From Paenibacillus sp. YN15 (GTDB taxonomy: Bacteria > Bacillota > Bacilli > Paenibacillales > NBRC-103111): a stretch of 64,000 nucleotides of DNA. Location of the stretch: NCBI RefSeq assembly GCF_003285005.1, contig NZ_QMFA01000023.1, positions 51,383 through 115,382 on the forward strand, written 5' to 3'. Position 1 is the stretch's first letter. Each line of letters opens with the position of its first letter. The notes under the pieces are model-generated. The model was given only the letters and a program-made list of their open reading frames with translations, was not told the origin of the DNA and made no database searches. Position numbers and translations under genes: made by a program. Positions 53,835 to 61,845 of this stretch are shown here, piece by piece.

Positions 53835-54545
53835 TCAGGATTTGCGTTTGCTTTTTTTCGTCTTCAGCATAACCGGCCGGCGCTTCATCATAGAAAGCGG
53901 GGCGCGCAGGAACAGGTCCTTCCAATCCTGCAGCCGGTAGGGCGAAGCCGGGGTGAGGTAAGGAACCCCGAAGCTCTTCAATCTGGTCAGATGGCTGCAC
54001 AGCAGAAGAAAAAACAGAATGGTGCCGAACATGCCCAGGAAGGCTGCAAACAGCATCCCTGCAAAGCGGAGCACCCGAAGGGTGATGCCGGCGCTGTAAG
54101 TGGGAATAGAGAAGGAGGAAATGGCGGTCACCGCCACCACAATAACCAGAAAGGGGCTGACAATTCCCGCCTGTACCGCCGCATCGCCGATAATCAGGCC
54201 GCCGACAATGCCCATGGCCGGCCCGATGGGCTTGGGCAGACGGATGCCCGCCTCCCGGAGGATTTCAATAGAGACCTCCAGAATCAGCACCTCGATTAAG
54301 GAGGGAAAGGGAACCCCTTGGCGGGTCTCCATGATGGAGATCGCCAGCTCGGTGGGAATCAGCCCGGGATGAAAGGAGATGAAAGAGATATAAAGCGAAG
54401 GCGCCATCAGGGCCAAAAACGCGGCAGCAAACCGGAGCATCCGCAAAAGGGAGCCGGGCACCCAGCGCTCGTAATAATCCTCGGGGGACTGGAGCAGCAT
54501 GCTGAAGGTAGCCGGAACAATCAGCGCGAAGGGGGTGCCGTCCAA
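53835..54545 (-). pseudogene. gerKA: Truncated germinant-receptor A subunit (gerKA remnant)
   Basis: Homology begins abruptly at [15 protein letters not shown] and covers only the C-terminal membrane part of GerA-type subunits: [25 protein letters not shown], [36 protein letters not shown]. About 240 N-terminal residues of the cytoplasmic domain are missing. The frame stays open to 54668 but runs through a terminator hairpin and shares nothing with GerA there. No ribosome site lies at the junction. The gene is likely dead. Confidence 0.85.
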
Positions 54546-54620
54546 GGTTTGCTTGGTTTTAGTCAAATGGGCAAAAACTACCTCCCGCATCAACATGCGG
54601 CCACGGCCTTCTGCGCAAAA

Positions 54621-54652
54621 AAACGCCCCTTCCCGTAGGAAAGAGCGTCTTT
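54621..54652 (-). terminator. Intrinsic terminator after the SPFH gene
   Basis: Stem AAAGACGCTCTTTCC / GGGAAGGGGCGTTT with a short loop, followed on the minus strand by TTTTTT. It lies between the SPFH gene and the gerKA remnant, so no read-through transcript would be expected to serve the remnant. Confidence 0.85.
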
Positions 54653-54683
54653 GGATGTTCATCTGCAAATGGGGTGAGTATCC

Positions 54684-55682
54684 CTATGCCAGCTTCTGGC
54701 CGCAATTGGAGCAGAAGTTGGCTCCTTCATTCTTCGCGCCGCAGTTGGGACAGAAGTTGGGCTTCTTCCCATCGTCCGCTCCGGCCGGTTGGGCTCCCTG
54801 CGGGCTGCCCTGCCCGGAGCCGCCTGCCTGCGGGTTCTGCGGGTCCATATTCTTCATCATTTCCTTGGCGATGTTCATGCCCATCATCATCCCCGCCATA
54901 TCCGCCGCGGCCCCTCCGCCCTTCACATTGCCGGAGGCCATGCCGTCGGTCATGGAAATCTGCTGGTATTTGCCCACATTGCCGATCATTTCGTGGGAGG
55001 CCGTCTTGTTGATCATATCCTGGATCTGGTGCGGATAATTGAAGCTCATCACCTGAAAACCGGTAACCGTGAGGCCGGTGCTCAATACCTGCATGTCCAG
55101 ATCCTCGCGGATGCCGCGGGCGATATCGAAGGCGTTGGCCTGGAGATTGAACATATCCTTGCCCTCCCGGCTGATCCACTTCATGAGAAGCTGGTCCAGC
55201 ACGGAGGTAATCCGCAGCTTCACTTCCTCCACCAGATAGCTGTCCTTCATTCCGGCAATCCGGTCGATCAGGGCCACATAATCATTCACCTTGAAGTTGA
55301 AGGTGCCGTTGGCGCGGATGGGCAGTCCGCCGGGAAGATTGGGAGCCGGAAGCAGAATGGGGTTCTGGGTGCCCCAGCGGACGGTGAACTCCTTGGTGTT
55401 GACGAACAGCACCTCCACCCTCATGCCGCTGTTAAAGCCGAATTTGAAGCCCTTCAGGGTGGACAGGAAGGGAATGATCTGCGACTCGATATTGTACTCG
55501 CCCTCGTTCTGGAAAATCCCTTCAATCTTGCCGTTGTGGAAGAAGATGGCGTCCTGGCCGGGGCGGATAATCAGCTTGCTGCCCTTTTTGATCTCCCGGT
55601 TGCTCCATTTCCAGAAGATCATATCCTCCCGGAACTCTTCCCACTCCACTACATTGGCAAACTGGTTGCGGAAAAACGACAT
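54684..55682 (-). CDS. ydjI: SPFH-domain protein with C-terminal zinc ribbon (YdjI-like)
   Basis: A 332-residue protein with an SPFH-like domain (REIKKGSKLIIRPGQDAIFF, DIARGIREDLDMQVLSTGL), a Met/Gly-rich linker and a double zinc ribbon at the end (FCPNCGAKNEGANFCSNCGQ). It matches YdjI of Bacillus subtilis, the last gene of the pspA-ydjGHI set, and belongs with proteins that work at the membrane together with PspA. Last gene of the four-gene operon. Confidence 0.85.
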   Translation of the reverse strand: MSFFRNQFANVVEWEEFREDMIFWKWSNREIKKGSKLIIRPGQDAIFFHNGKIEGIFQNEGEYNIESQIIPFLSTLKGFKFGFNSGMRVEVLFVNTKEFTVRWGTQNPILLPAPNLPGGLPIRANGTFNFKVNDYVALIDRIAGMKDSYLVEEVKLRITSVLDQLLMKWISREGKDMFNLQANAFDIARGIREDLDMQVLSTGLTVTGFQVMSFNYPHQIQDMINKTASHEMIGNVGKYQQISMTDGMASGNVKGGGAAADMAGMMMGMNIAKEMMKNMDPQNPQAGGSGQGSPQGAQPAGADDGKKPNFCPNCGAKNEGANFCSNCGQKLA

Positions 55683-55729
55683 ATCTGAACCACTCCTTCA
55701 TTGCAAGATAGGTAACTCTATGTTTCTCC

Positions 55730-56542
55730 CTAAAACGAGCCTCTGCTGCCGCTGTGGGAATGGCCTCCCCGGCTGACTCCTCCACCTCCGCCACCCCCGC
55801 CGCCTCCGCCTCCGGTGTTCTTGGGAATTTTGGTTCTGGTAACGGTGGTGCGGATGTATTGGTCCTGGCGGTCAAGAATTCCCGACGAGGCGGCGTCCTC
55901 ATAAGTCTGCCGGTTCACCGTCACCCGGCCGCCGGAGTGATACGCCATGGTGCCGACGATGATAGCGCCCAGTCCCAGGGAAACCGCCAGCTGGAACCAA
56001 AGCTGAAACAGGATATTGTCGGGATTCACGCCCGGCCGGTAACCCATATACCGGTTGGCGGTGTCCAGATAGAGCTCGAAGGCTTTCCGGTAATCGCCTG
56101 CGCTCAGGTAAGGGGTGATTTTGGTGCGGATTTTGTCCATCCGCTGGTCATCCAGATACTCCTCGCCCTTATAGAACCCGGCCAGGTAAATCTCCCTGTT
56201 GCGCATGTCCATGGTTAGAATGGCAGTGTTGCCATGGGCCTTGTCATAACCCGGCGCCTTGCTGTCGTAGAAATCCTCGGTCATGACCACCACATCGGTG
56301 TTGGCCGTATTGTTCGAGGTGTAAATCATGAAGTCCGTCTGCCGCTTCTCGCCATACTTCATGGCCAAGGCAGTAAGCGCCGCCTCCTCCTCGGGCGTCA
56401 GCAGATCGGCTTCATCATAGATAAGCCGCTTCTCCGCCCCGGCATAAACCGTCTGCCCGGCGGGAGCCAGCATGGCCGCCAGCAGAAGCAGCGTGAAGCA
56501 GAGCAGGCCCAATATAGCCCGTTGGCGTTGTCTGTTCACCAT
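55730..56542 (-). CDS. ydjH: TPM-domain membrane protein (YdjH-like)
   Basis: Signal peptide (ILGLLCFTLLLLAAML), then a TPM_phosphatase-like domain (RLIYDEADLLTPEEEAALTA, DKAHGNTAILTMDMRNREIY). A membrane helix (LAVSLGLGAIIVGTMAYHSG) and a Gly/Ser/His-rich tail with a run of twelve glycines close it. This is the YdjH pattern. ATG 56542 overlaps the upstream gene by seven bases; a longer frame start is a shadow. Extracellular domain, cytoplasmic tail. Confidence 0.83.
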   Translation of the reverse strand: MVNRQRQRAILGLLCFTLLLLAAMLAPAGQTVYAGAEKRLIYDEADLLTPEEEAALTALAMKYGEKRQTDFMIYTSNNTANTDVVVMTEDFYDSKAPGYDKAHGNTAILTMDMRNREIYLAGFYKGEEYLDDQRMDKIRTKITPYLSAGDYRKAFELYLDTANRYMGYRPGVNPDNILFQLWFQLAVSLGLGAIIVGTMAYHSGGRVTVNRQTYEDAASSGILDRQDQYIRTTVTRTKIPKNTGGGGGGGGGGGGVSRGGHSHSGSRGSF

Positions 56543-57573
56543 AAACCGCCTCCCATCAGAAGGGCGATCAGCTTCAGGGAAAGGAAGGTCACGCCCGAAA
56601 TGCCCGCAAACCAGGCTGCCACCTTGCCGAAGCTGATGGGCGGTTTGCCCACTACCTTGCCGGTCTGCCCGTTCATGGCAAAGGTATGCTCCAGCTTGTC
56701 GTAATCGTAATGGACCACCCAAACGGGAATCAGGACGTAATCCGCCTGGGTCATCCGGGTGTCGATATCTTTTTGGGTATAGCTGACCGTGGTGTACCCC
56801 GCCATGGCCGACTGGATATAGGCTTCCACGTAGGGCCGGATTTTTTCCTTTACCCGGGGCAGCAGTTCTTCGCCGGTGTAGCTGTATTTATCTGCCCGGT
56901 ACCCGGCCAGGTATGGAGTTTTGAAGCTTTTCAGCTGATGGTAGGGAAATGGCTCCAGGCGGTCCATCAGCTTGTCGCTCATTTTTTCCGACGCGTCCAG
57001 GGGTACCCGGTTGTAGTTCAGCCGGATTCTTCTGTATACGCTGAAGTGCTGGGTTTCCGTAATCCGGTAGTCCCCCTGCACATACGTTCGCACCTTGGTG
57101 GCCTGAGCCCGCGCTTCAATATGGTTGTTCAGGCCGTACAGCCAAAACGGCACATAGGTGCCGGTAATGCTCTTGATCCGGTCCGCCGTCATAAATCCCG
57201 CGGGGGTCAGCCGCCCGTTGCGGCACCATTTCTTGAAGGCCCGCACCGCTTCCTCCTTGCTGATGGCAAAGGGCAGCACCTGCACCGGCCGGAGGCTGCC
57301 CGCCAGCCTGTCCCCCAGGATGGCGCTGGAGCCGCAGAAGCTGCACAGCGTGGCGGTGGTTTCCCCATCCGCTTCGATCACGCCGCCGCAGCTGGCGCAA
57401 TGGTACTCCTCCCGGGGCTGGGGAGCAGACGGCGCTTTTAATGCCTCCACAGGGTCAGGAAGCCCTTCAATGGAATCCGTTCTGCCGCAGCTTGGGCAGG
57501 ACAATGCTGTTTTGCCGCTGTCAAAGACCATGCTGCTGCCGCAATTCATACATTTGAAATCAATGGCCTGCAT
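56536..57573 (-). CDS. ydjG: Zinc-ribbon membrane protein (YdjG-like)
   Basis: Two zinc ribbons at the N-terminus (FKCMNCGSSMVFDSGKTALS with CPSCGR, and YHCASCGGVIEADGETTATL with CSFCGS), a middle domain and one C-terminal helix (WFAGISGVTFLSLKLIALLM). In Bacillus YdjG anchors PspA to the membrane; the same role is inferred here. Second gene of the operon, 55 bases after pspA and overlapping the next gene by seven bases. Confidence 0.83.
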   Translation of the reverse strand: MQAIDFKCMNCGSSMVFDSGKTALSCPSCGRTDSIEGLPDPVEALKAPSAPQPREEYHCASCGGVIEADGETTATLCSFCGSSAILGDRLAGSLRPVQVLPFAISKEEAVRAFKKWCRNGRLTPAGFMTADRIKSITGTYVPFWLYGLNNHIEARAQATKVRTYVQGDYRITETQHFSVYRRIRLNYNRVPLDASEKMSDKLMDRLEPFPYHQLKSFKTPYLAGYRADKYSYTGEELLPRVKEKIRPYVEAYIQSAMAGYTTVSYTQKDIDTRMTQADYVLIPVWVVHYDYDKLEHTFAMNGQTGKVVGKPPISFGKVAAWFAGISGVTFLSLKLIALLMGGGLW

Positions 57574-57628
57574 CGCTTCACCTCACCTTACGATTCGCTG
57601 TAGCCCGTTCCCGGTCTTTTTCCGAGGC

Positions 57629-58279
57629 TTATTCCGGTTTGCCGTCCTCCGTTTCCCGGGCCCGGGCGGTTCTGTCCAATTCCGCAAGCTCCCGTTCCAG
57701 CTTCTCCTTCGGGTCGGACCTCAGCTCCGCCAGCGCCTGGGCTTCATAATAAGCGCTGTTGATCTTATCCTCCGCTGCCTGGATAGCGGATCGCCCTCCC
57801 TGTCCCGGCGCTTCTATGGCATTCAGCTTCCGCTGCGCCTGGGCCGCGGCCATCCGTTCCTTCAACTGCGCCTGTCGGGCCTCCAGCCGGCTTATGTCCG
57901 AAGCCAGCTTCTCCTCCAGCTCCTTCAGACTGGCCGCTTGCCCGACTGCTTCCCGGTACCGGCCCTCCAGCTCCGTTTCCTTGGGGAGAAGGGCGTCCCG
58001 CTTATCCAGGAACAGCCCGGCATCCGCCGGATTGCCCAGCTCCCGGGACTTCTCCGCATAGGCAGCCAGCTTGCGGATTTCCGCCCGGCATTCCTCCAGG
58101 GCCCGCTTGGCGCGCTGCTCCTCCGCTTGCAGAGCCGCGGCTTCCGCCCGTACGGCCCCCAAATCCAACTGCAGCCCCCGCATCAGCTCCTCAATGGCTT
58201 TCTCCGGGTCCTCCGCTTTATCCAGCACAGCGTTCACATTACTGGCCATAATGGTCTTGAATCTGGACAGTATTCCCAT
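57629..58279 (-). CDS. pspA: PspA/IM30 (YdjF-like) membrane-stress protein
   Basis: The 216-residue chain starts MGILSRFKTIMASNVNAVLD, the PspA amphipathic helix and helix 1, followed by the long coiled coil (AEEQRAKRALEECRAEIRKL, EKLASDISRLEARQAQLKER). The protein oligomerises on damaged membranes to prevent leakage. ATG 58279 has GAGGAGG six bases upstream. First gene of the operon with ydjG, ydjH and ydjI. In Bacillus this operon depends on SigW; I did not find a convincing SigW promoter here. Confidence 0.92.
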   Translation of the reverse strand: MGILSRFKTIMASNVNAVLDKAEDPEKAIEELMRGLQLDLGAVRAEAAALQAEEQRAKRALEECRAEIRKLAAYAEKSRELGNPADAGLFLDKRDALLPKETELEGRYREAVGQAASLKELEEKLASDISRLEARQAQLKERMAAAQAQRKLNAIEAPGQGGRSAIQAAEDKINSAYYEAQALAELRSDPKEKLERELAELDRTARARETEDGKPE

Positions 58280-58454
58280 GGTATCCCTCCTCACAATAAC
58301 GGCAAGACATGCGCCTCTCGTTTTATCATACTTCATAATACTTGGAATTAGGCGGAAAGGATTCAAAAACCTAAGGATTGGATTGTTTTTCTTGCGCGGC
58401 TGTTGGTATTATGGCACACTATAAGAAGTATTTAACCATTTGCGCGGCAAAGCA

Positions 58455-58494
58455 TGCCCGCCTCCTTTCCATGCCGGAAAGGGGCGGGCTTTTT
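58455..58494 (+). terminator. Intrinsic terminator or attenuator in the leader of the nuclease-like gene
   Basis: A strong hairpin, GCCCGCCTCCTTTCC with GGAAAGGGGCGGGC, followed by TTTTTGTGTTTTG on the plus strand only. It lies inside the 5' leader of the gene starting at 58533, downstream of a promoter-like TTGTTT-18-TATTAT. No upstream plus-strand gene needs it. Confidence 0.7.
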
Positions 58495-58532
58495 GTGTTT
58501 TGCGTTGGGCCATTTTGAAGGAGGCGTTGGAC

Positions 58533-59165
58533 ATGGGCATGAGCTTTGAGAAGGAACACAGGAAATGGATGGAGCATCATTTAAGCGCACGAAAAGGGGA
58601 GCGGCTGGACGCGCTGAAACGGGGGCACGGGTATGGCAACCGCTTATTTGCGGAGCAGGTGTGGTGGCCGCTGGCCGGCGGCTTCCAGGGGCTGCATCCG
58701 GAATATGAGGTGAAGGACTGGCGGGGACGGTCCTACTTTGTTGATTTCATGTGGATTGCAGGGACCCTGCGTGTGGCGTTGGAGGTGATGGATTATGGCT
58801 CCCATGGCATGGACCGGACCAAGTACCGGATGGATTTGAACCGAGGACTGTTTCTTCAGACGCAGGACTGTGTAGTGTTTTACATTGCGTTGGACGAGTT
58901 GAAGGAAAACCCCTCCTTCATCCTGTATGCGCTGCGCACCAGCCTTGCCCCGTATTTATCGGCGGCCGACGGCGGTGACAAGCGGAATACGGACAAGGGC
59001 TTTTCCCGGGTGGAACGGGAGCTGGAGCTCCATAACATGACCGTCATCAAGTATTGCCGCAGGCTGGTGGAGAAGGGCAAGCTTCAGCCCATCGCAAAAG
59101 GGCAGTCCGGGCGGGTGGTGTATTACCAGTACGTGGGCTCTCTGCAAAGCCCCGATTTGGTTTAG
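58533..59165 (+). CDS. PD-(D/E)XK-like nuclease with C-terminal winged helix, hypothetical
   Basis: Residues about 60-135 resemble DUF559/Vsr-type PD-(D/E)XK nucleases: SYFVDFMWIAGTLRVALEV gives an Asp and a Glu, MDYGSHGMDRTKYRMDLNRG gives the downstream His and charged residues. The usual EVDG appears as EVMD here. The C-terminal 60 residues look like a winged helix (LHNMTVIKYCRRLVEKGKLQ). AAGGAGG lies eight bases before ATG 58533. No partner methylase or helicase. A DNA-binding regulator or repair nuclease are both possible. Confidence 0.6.
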   Translation: MGMSFEKEHRKWMEHHLSARKGERLDALKRGHGYGNRLFAEQVWWPLAGGFQGLHPEYEVKDWRGRSYFVDFMWIAGTLRVALEVMDYGSHGMDRTKYRMDLNRGLFLQTQDCVVFYIALDELKENPSFILYALRTSLAPYLSAADGGDKRNTDKGFSRVERELELHNMTVIKYCRRLVEKGKLQPIAKGQSGRVVYYQYVGSLQSPDLV

Positions 59166-59661
59166 CCTGGCCTGATGAAGTGCTTCATAGGGCAGGTTGG
59201 GCGGGAGTAGGTTGGATGGGGCAGGCGGGGAGCTGGAGCGGACCACTAGCTGGGGGTGAGACAAGACAGGCTGGAGCGGCGGCGGACACGAAAAATCATA
59301 TATAATTTTGAGAAAATCGCTAAAACCATCATTTGTATATGAAAAAGTAACCATAATTTGCCCCTAACCACTCCATGTCAGGTATTATGATCGAAAAATC
59401 AATCATAATGTGCTTTTTCGTGGCCAGACGGGAAATTATACTCGAAATTTCATATACGCTTGAGGGGAGGTAGGGATCAGAGCTCTCCAGAGCACAGGAT
59501 AGCCAACCCGCATCAGCAGATAAAGCATTGAGCCCCGCCATTTCCAACAATTTGAGGCAAAACAGGCAAAGTGTTCTTCGATGTATCCGGCGTGAGATCC
59601 TTCCATATCCGCGAAGAAGCCCGGCATCCCGAGCGTCTGACCGAGGACGGGAACAATGACG
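59166..59661. other. Intergenic region without a credible gene
   Basis: The first 120 bases are G-rich with GGCAGG-type runs; from 59285 the sequence becomes AT-rich. An inverted repeat ATTATGAT (59384) / ATCATAAT (59402) is present. The minus-strand frame 59436-59726 shows no recognisable protein; it lies where the missing end of the HD-hydrolase remnant should be. Confidence 0.5.
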
Positions 59662-60090
59662 TTATGATCTATGTGGATCATAGATGGGCTGCCCGCTCCA
59701 TCCGGCGTACAGAAAGGTTCTGGCAATGGCGATGGCTCCTATGGCATCCAGACGGTTCGCATCCTGGACCACCTTCCCCTCCAGAGTCCGCATCGGGGGA
59801 TTGGCCCCCGCATTGTATGACATATTGGCGATAATCTCGATAATATGCCGGCGGTCCTCTTCCTCCACCGGCTGCCGCTCCAGCCAACTGCTTACCTTTT
59901 GCAGACCGGCCTCCTTGGACTCGTTGAGCTTCTCATCAGCCACATCATGGAGCAACGCGGCTACAGCGCATATAAAGAAATCCGCTCCTTCGCTTTGGAC
60001 CAGCTTCCCAGCCATAGTGGCAACCCGACGGACATGCCACCAATCGTGGCCTGTGGGGTCATGCTCCAGCTCCGACTTGGCAAACCAAAA
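59662..60090 (-). pseudogene. HD-domain phosphohydrolase remnant (YedJ-like)
   Basis: The core is clear: GHDWWHVRRVATMAGKLVQ, AALLHDVADEKLN (metal-binding His-Asp), NPPMRTLEGKVVQDANRLDA and GAIAIARTFLYAG. Intact relatives have about 215 residues. Here the reading frame lacks a start codon next to a ribosome site and its N-terminal extension is read through a terminator hairpin (60098-60116). The C-terminus stops after IYDPHRS, about 50 residues early. The remnant is probably not translated. Confidence 0.72.
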
Positions 60091-60118
60091 ACAAAAAAAC
60101 ACCGGCCACCGGTGTTTT
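60090..60118 (-). terminator. Intrinsic terminator after the toxin-antitoxin pair
   Basis: AACACCGG (60098-60105) cca CCGGTGTT (60109-60116), followed on the minus strand by TTTTTTTG. Confidence 0.85.
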
Positions 60119-60121
60119 TCT

Positions 60122-60448
60122 CTAAAGCTTGAATCCTGCCGCTTGTTCGTCGCGGAACTGAGGTTGAAGGTCCTCAAGTCCCAATGCCTTGAAAACCCGG
60201 TTCATAATCTCCATCGTTACATTCGCCTCACCCGATTCAATCTCAGAAATCTTGGATTGTTTCGTTCCAGCAAGCTCAGCGAGTTCTTGCTGCGTTAATT
60301 TTAACTTCATTCGACGAACAAATATAATATTTCCAATAACAACCGAATAACTATCCAAGTAATCTTTGACTTCAGGAATCTGTCTTGCCCTTTTCTTCAA
60401 GTCCTTAAAGGACTGACCAAGTACAGGGGGGTTACTTGGTTTCGACAT
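60122..60448 (-). CDS. higA: HigA-like antitoxin, XRE-family HTH
   Basis: A 108-residue protein whose middle is an XRE helix-turn-helix (LTQQELAELAGTKQSKISEI, ESGEANVTMEIMNRVFKALG). N-terminal residues (SFKDLKKRARQIPEVKDYLD) match the HigA-like antitoxins of this orientation (toxin first). ATG 60448, with GGAGG eight bases upstream, overlaps the toxin gene by 17 bases. It should bind the toxin and repress the operon. Confidence 0.88.
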   Translation of the reverse strand: MSKPSNPPVLGQSFKDLKKRARQIPEVKDYLDSYSVVIGNIIFVRRMKLKLTQQELAELAGTKQSKISEIESGEANVTMEIMNRVFKALGLEDLQPQFRDEQAAGFKL

Positions 60449-60926
60449 CTTCGACACCTCCGGGAAATACAATGTATTTTTCGGGAAACTCACAAAAATC
60501 TTGATATATGGATTCCGTCTCTGCTACAATCCGCTCAAATTCCGGGTCATAAGTGGCTTGTTTGACAATGGCTCGAGGAAAAATCAAAATCTGAGTATTA
60601 TCCCGAACATATTCGAAAAAAACTGCACGAAATGCTCCAGTACCTACCCAATTCACTCTAAATTCAATAAGTGGAACGTGATCTCTCAGTTCCTTAGCAA
60701 GTTTAATTGTGTAAGGCTTCCCATCTTCTCTTGTTTCAACAAGATACTCCCTCAGAGCAAAATCCAATCCATGATGTTCCAATACCTCAAGTCCGCGAAC
60801 GATCAACTTATATAGTTGCCGAACTCCAGGATCTTTTTTACTTTGCTGCTCCATATCAAAAAGCAAGTCATCAACAGGACGCGTGTCTAGCTCTGGATCA
60901 TGAAGCAATTCAATTACAGTTTTCAT
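60432..60926 (-). CDS. higB: HigB-like toxin, RelE/ParE superfamily (Gp49-like)
   Basis: A 164-residue protein with a RelE-like core: GLDFALREYLVETREDGKPY, LAKELRDHVPLIEFRVNWVG, AVFFEYVRDNTQILI, then helical C-terminus. Such toxins cut mRNA at the ribosome. The protein is longer than average HigB because of an N-terminal helical addition. First gene of the pair; its end carries the antitoxin's ribosome site. Probably active unless neutralised. Confidence 0.85.
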   Translation of the reverse strand: MKTVIELLHDPELDTRPVDDLLFDMEQQSKKDPGVRQLYKLIVRGLEVLEHHGLDFALREYLVETREDGKPYTIKLAKELRDHVPLIEFRVNWVGTGAFRAVFFEYVRDNTQILIFPRAIVKQATYDPEFERIVAETESIYQDFCEFPEKYIVFPGGVEDVETK

Positions 60927-61015
60927 TATACCATATACGGGATAAAAAACAATTCAATTTATCCCTTGCTCCTCTCTATATTTAAATTCCGAGCAACGTC
61001 AGTTTTCCGTTTGAG

Positions 61016-61441
61016 TTAGATGTTAATTGATGAACTTACATTTTTTTCAAATCCAGTCCGCAATCTCTCTAGATCGGCCAGCAATTTTTGGATGTGGCGA
61101 ATCGTTAAAAAATCAGCTTCTTCCAGATTCAAAATTTTGATTCCTTGGGCTTCCTGTCGAATACTGTTTTCCGCATCCCTCAGAATTCTAACGATTCTCG
61201 GACTAAGCAAATCGCCGGAATCATATTCAGTGGTGATTGCATATACACCTCGGTCTTTCCTTTCAATTTTCCCAGCAGACGTTAACGCTTGAATCGATCC
61301 AGCGAAAATTCCATTCGTAATACTCAGAGATTTATTAACGTGTTCGCGCATTTCAGCCCACGTATACGATTTCTGAGGATTGCTGCTTAAAAGATCAAGG
61401 ATCAGGGCTTTGGTTTGTGCGCTCCGGGTTTCAGTCCCCAT
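61016..61441 (-). CDS. Small winged-helix regulator, hypothetical
   Basis: A 141-residue protein with a winged-helix N-terminus (KALILDLLSSNPQKSYTWAE, GSIQALTSAGKIERKDRGVY) and a helical C-terminus (EEADFLTIRHIQKLLADLER) that may mediate dimer formation. GGAGG is eight bases before ATG. The operator-like repeat upstream suggests autoregulation. AT-richer than neighbouring genes, which hints at a separate origin. Function unknown. Confidence 0.7.
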   Translation of the reverse strand: MGTETRSAQTKALILDLLSSNPQKSYTWAEMREHVNKSLSITNGIFAGSIQALTSAGKIERKDRGVYAITTEYDSGDLLSPRIVRILRDAENSIRQEAQGIKILNLEEADFLTIRHIQKLLADLERLRTGFEKNVSSSINI

Positions 61442-61457
61442 ATTATTACCTCCACTC

Positions 61458-61503
61458 GAAAGTTTGCAAACTTTGCATATAAATAATATTAATGCAAACT
61501 TTC
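61458..61503 (-). promoter_or_regulatory. TTTGCA inverted repeats ahead of the winged-helix gene
   Basis: A perfect 11-bp inverted repeat, GAAAGTTTGCA (61458-61468) and TGCAAACTTTC (61493-61503), brackets an AT-rich core. The left half also contains the 12-bp palindrome AGTTTGCAAACT. Ribosome site GGAGG follows. It looks like a multi-site operator covering the promoter. Confidence 0.65.
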
Positions 61504-61845
61504 GTTTTATTCAATGCTTTAATTCAAGTAATGCTTAAGTTAGTTCACTTATAACAAAATCCACATTCAACCTTTGGTGCCTCAGAAGTCCTCCCGCAGA
61601 ATCGTGTGTTCCTTGTGTCCTACCTGAATTTTCTTGCGGGAACATTAACTTCTGTCTCGCGGCAGGTGTCCTCGCCTTTGGTCAACTGCAGGCACTTTTC
61701 CCCTGTTTGGAACTCTCACCCTTAAGATGGCACCCATAAATTCTTCCCCTCCCGCATTCCCCATCGCCATATCTGGTGTAACGCCCATAGGCGTTTGTGC
61801 ATATGCTGTGCCAGCGTATGCTAAATCGAGCCAGTAGGGGTTGTT
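61504..61845. other. Intergenic region, no supported gene
   Basis: A 71-codon frame on the minus strand (61645-61860) has a TTG start, no good ribosome site and no family match, and overlaps the start of the next gene. No terminator or repeat stands out. I leave it unassigned. Confidence 0.4.

Noticed and set aside
58280..58440. A SigW promoter for pspA
   Set aside because: No TGAAAC-N16-CGTA pattern could be found; only weak look-alikes.
59436..59726. A 96-codon minus-strand frame as the C-terminal half of the HD hydrolase
   Set aside because: I could not match it to the end of HD hydrolases in any frame; it may be unrelated sequence.
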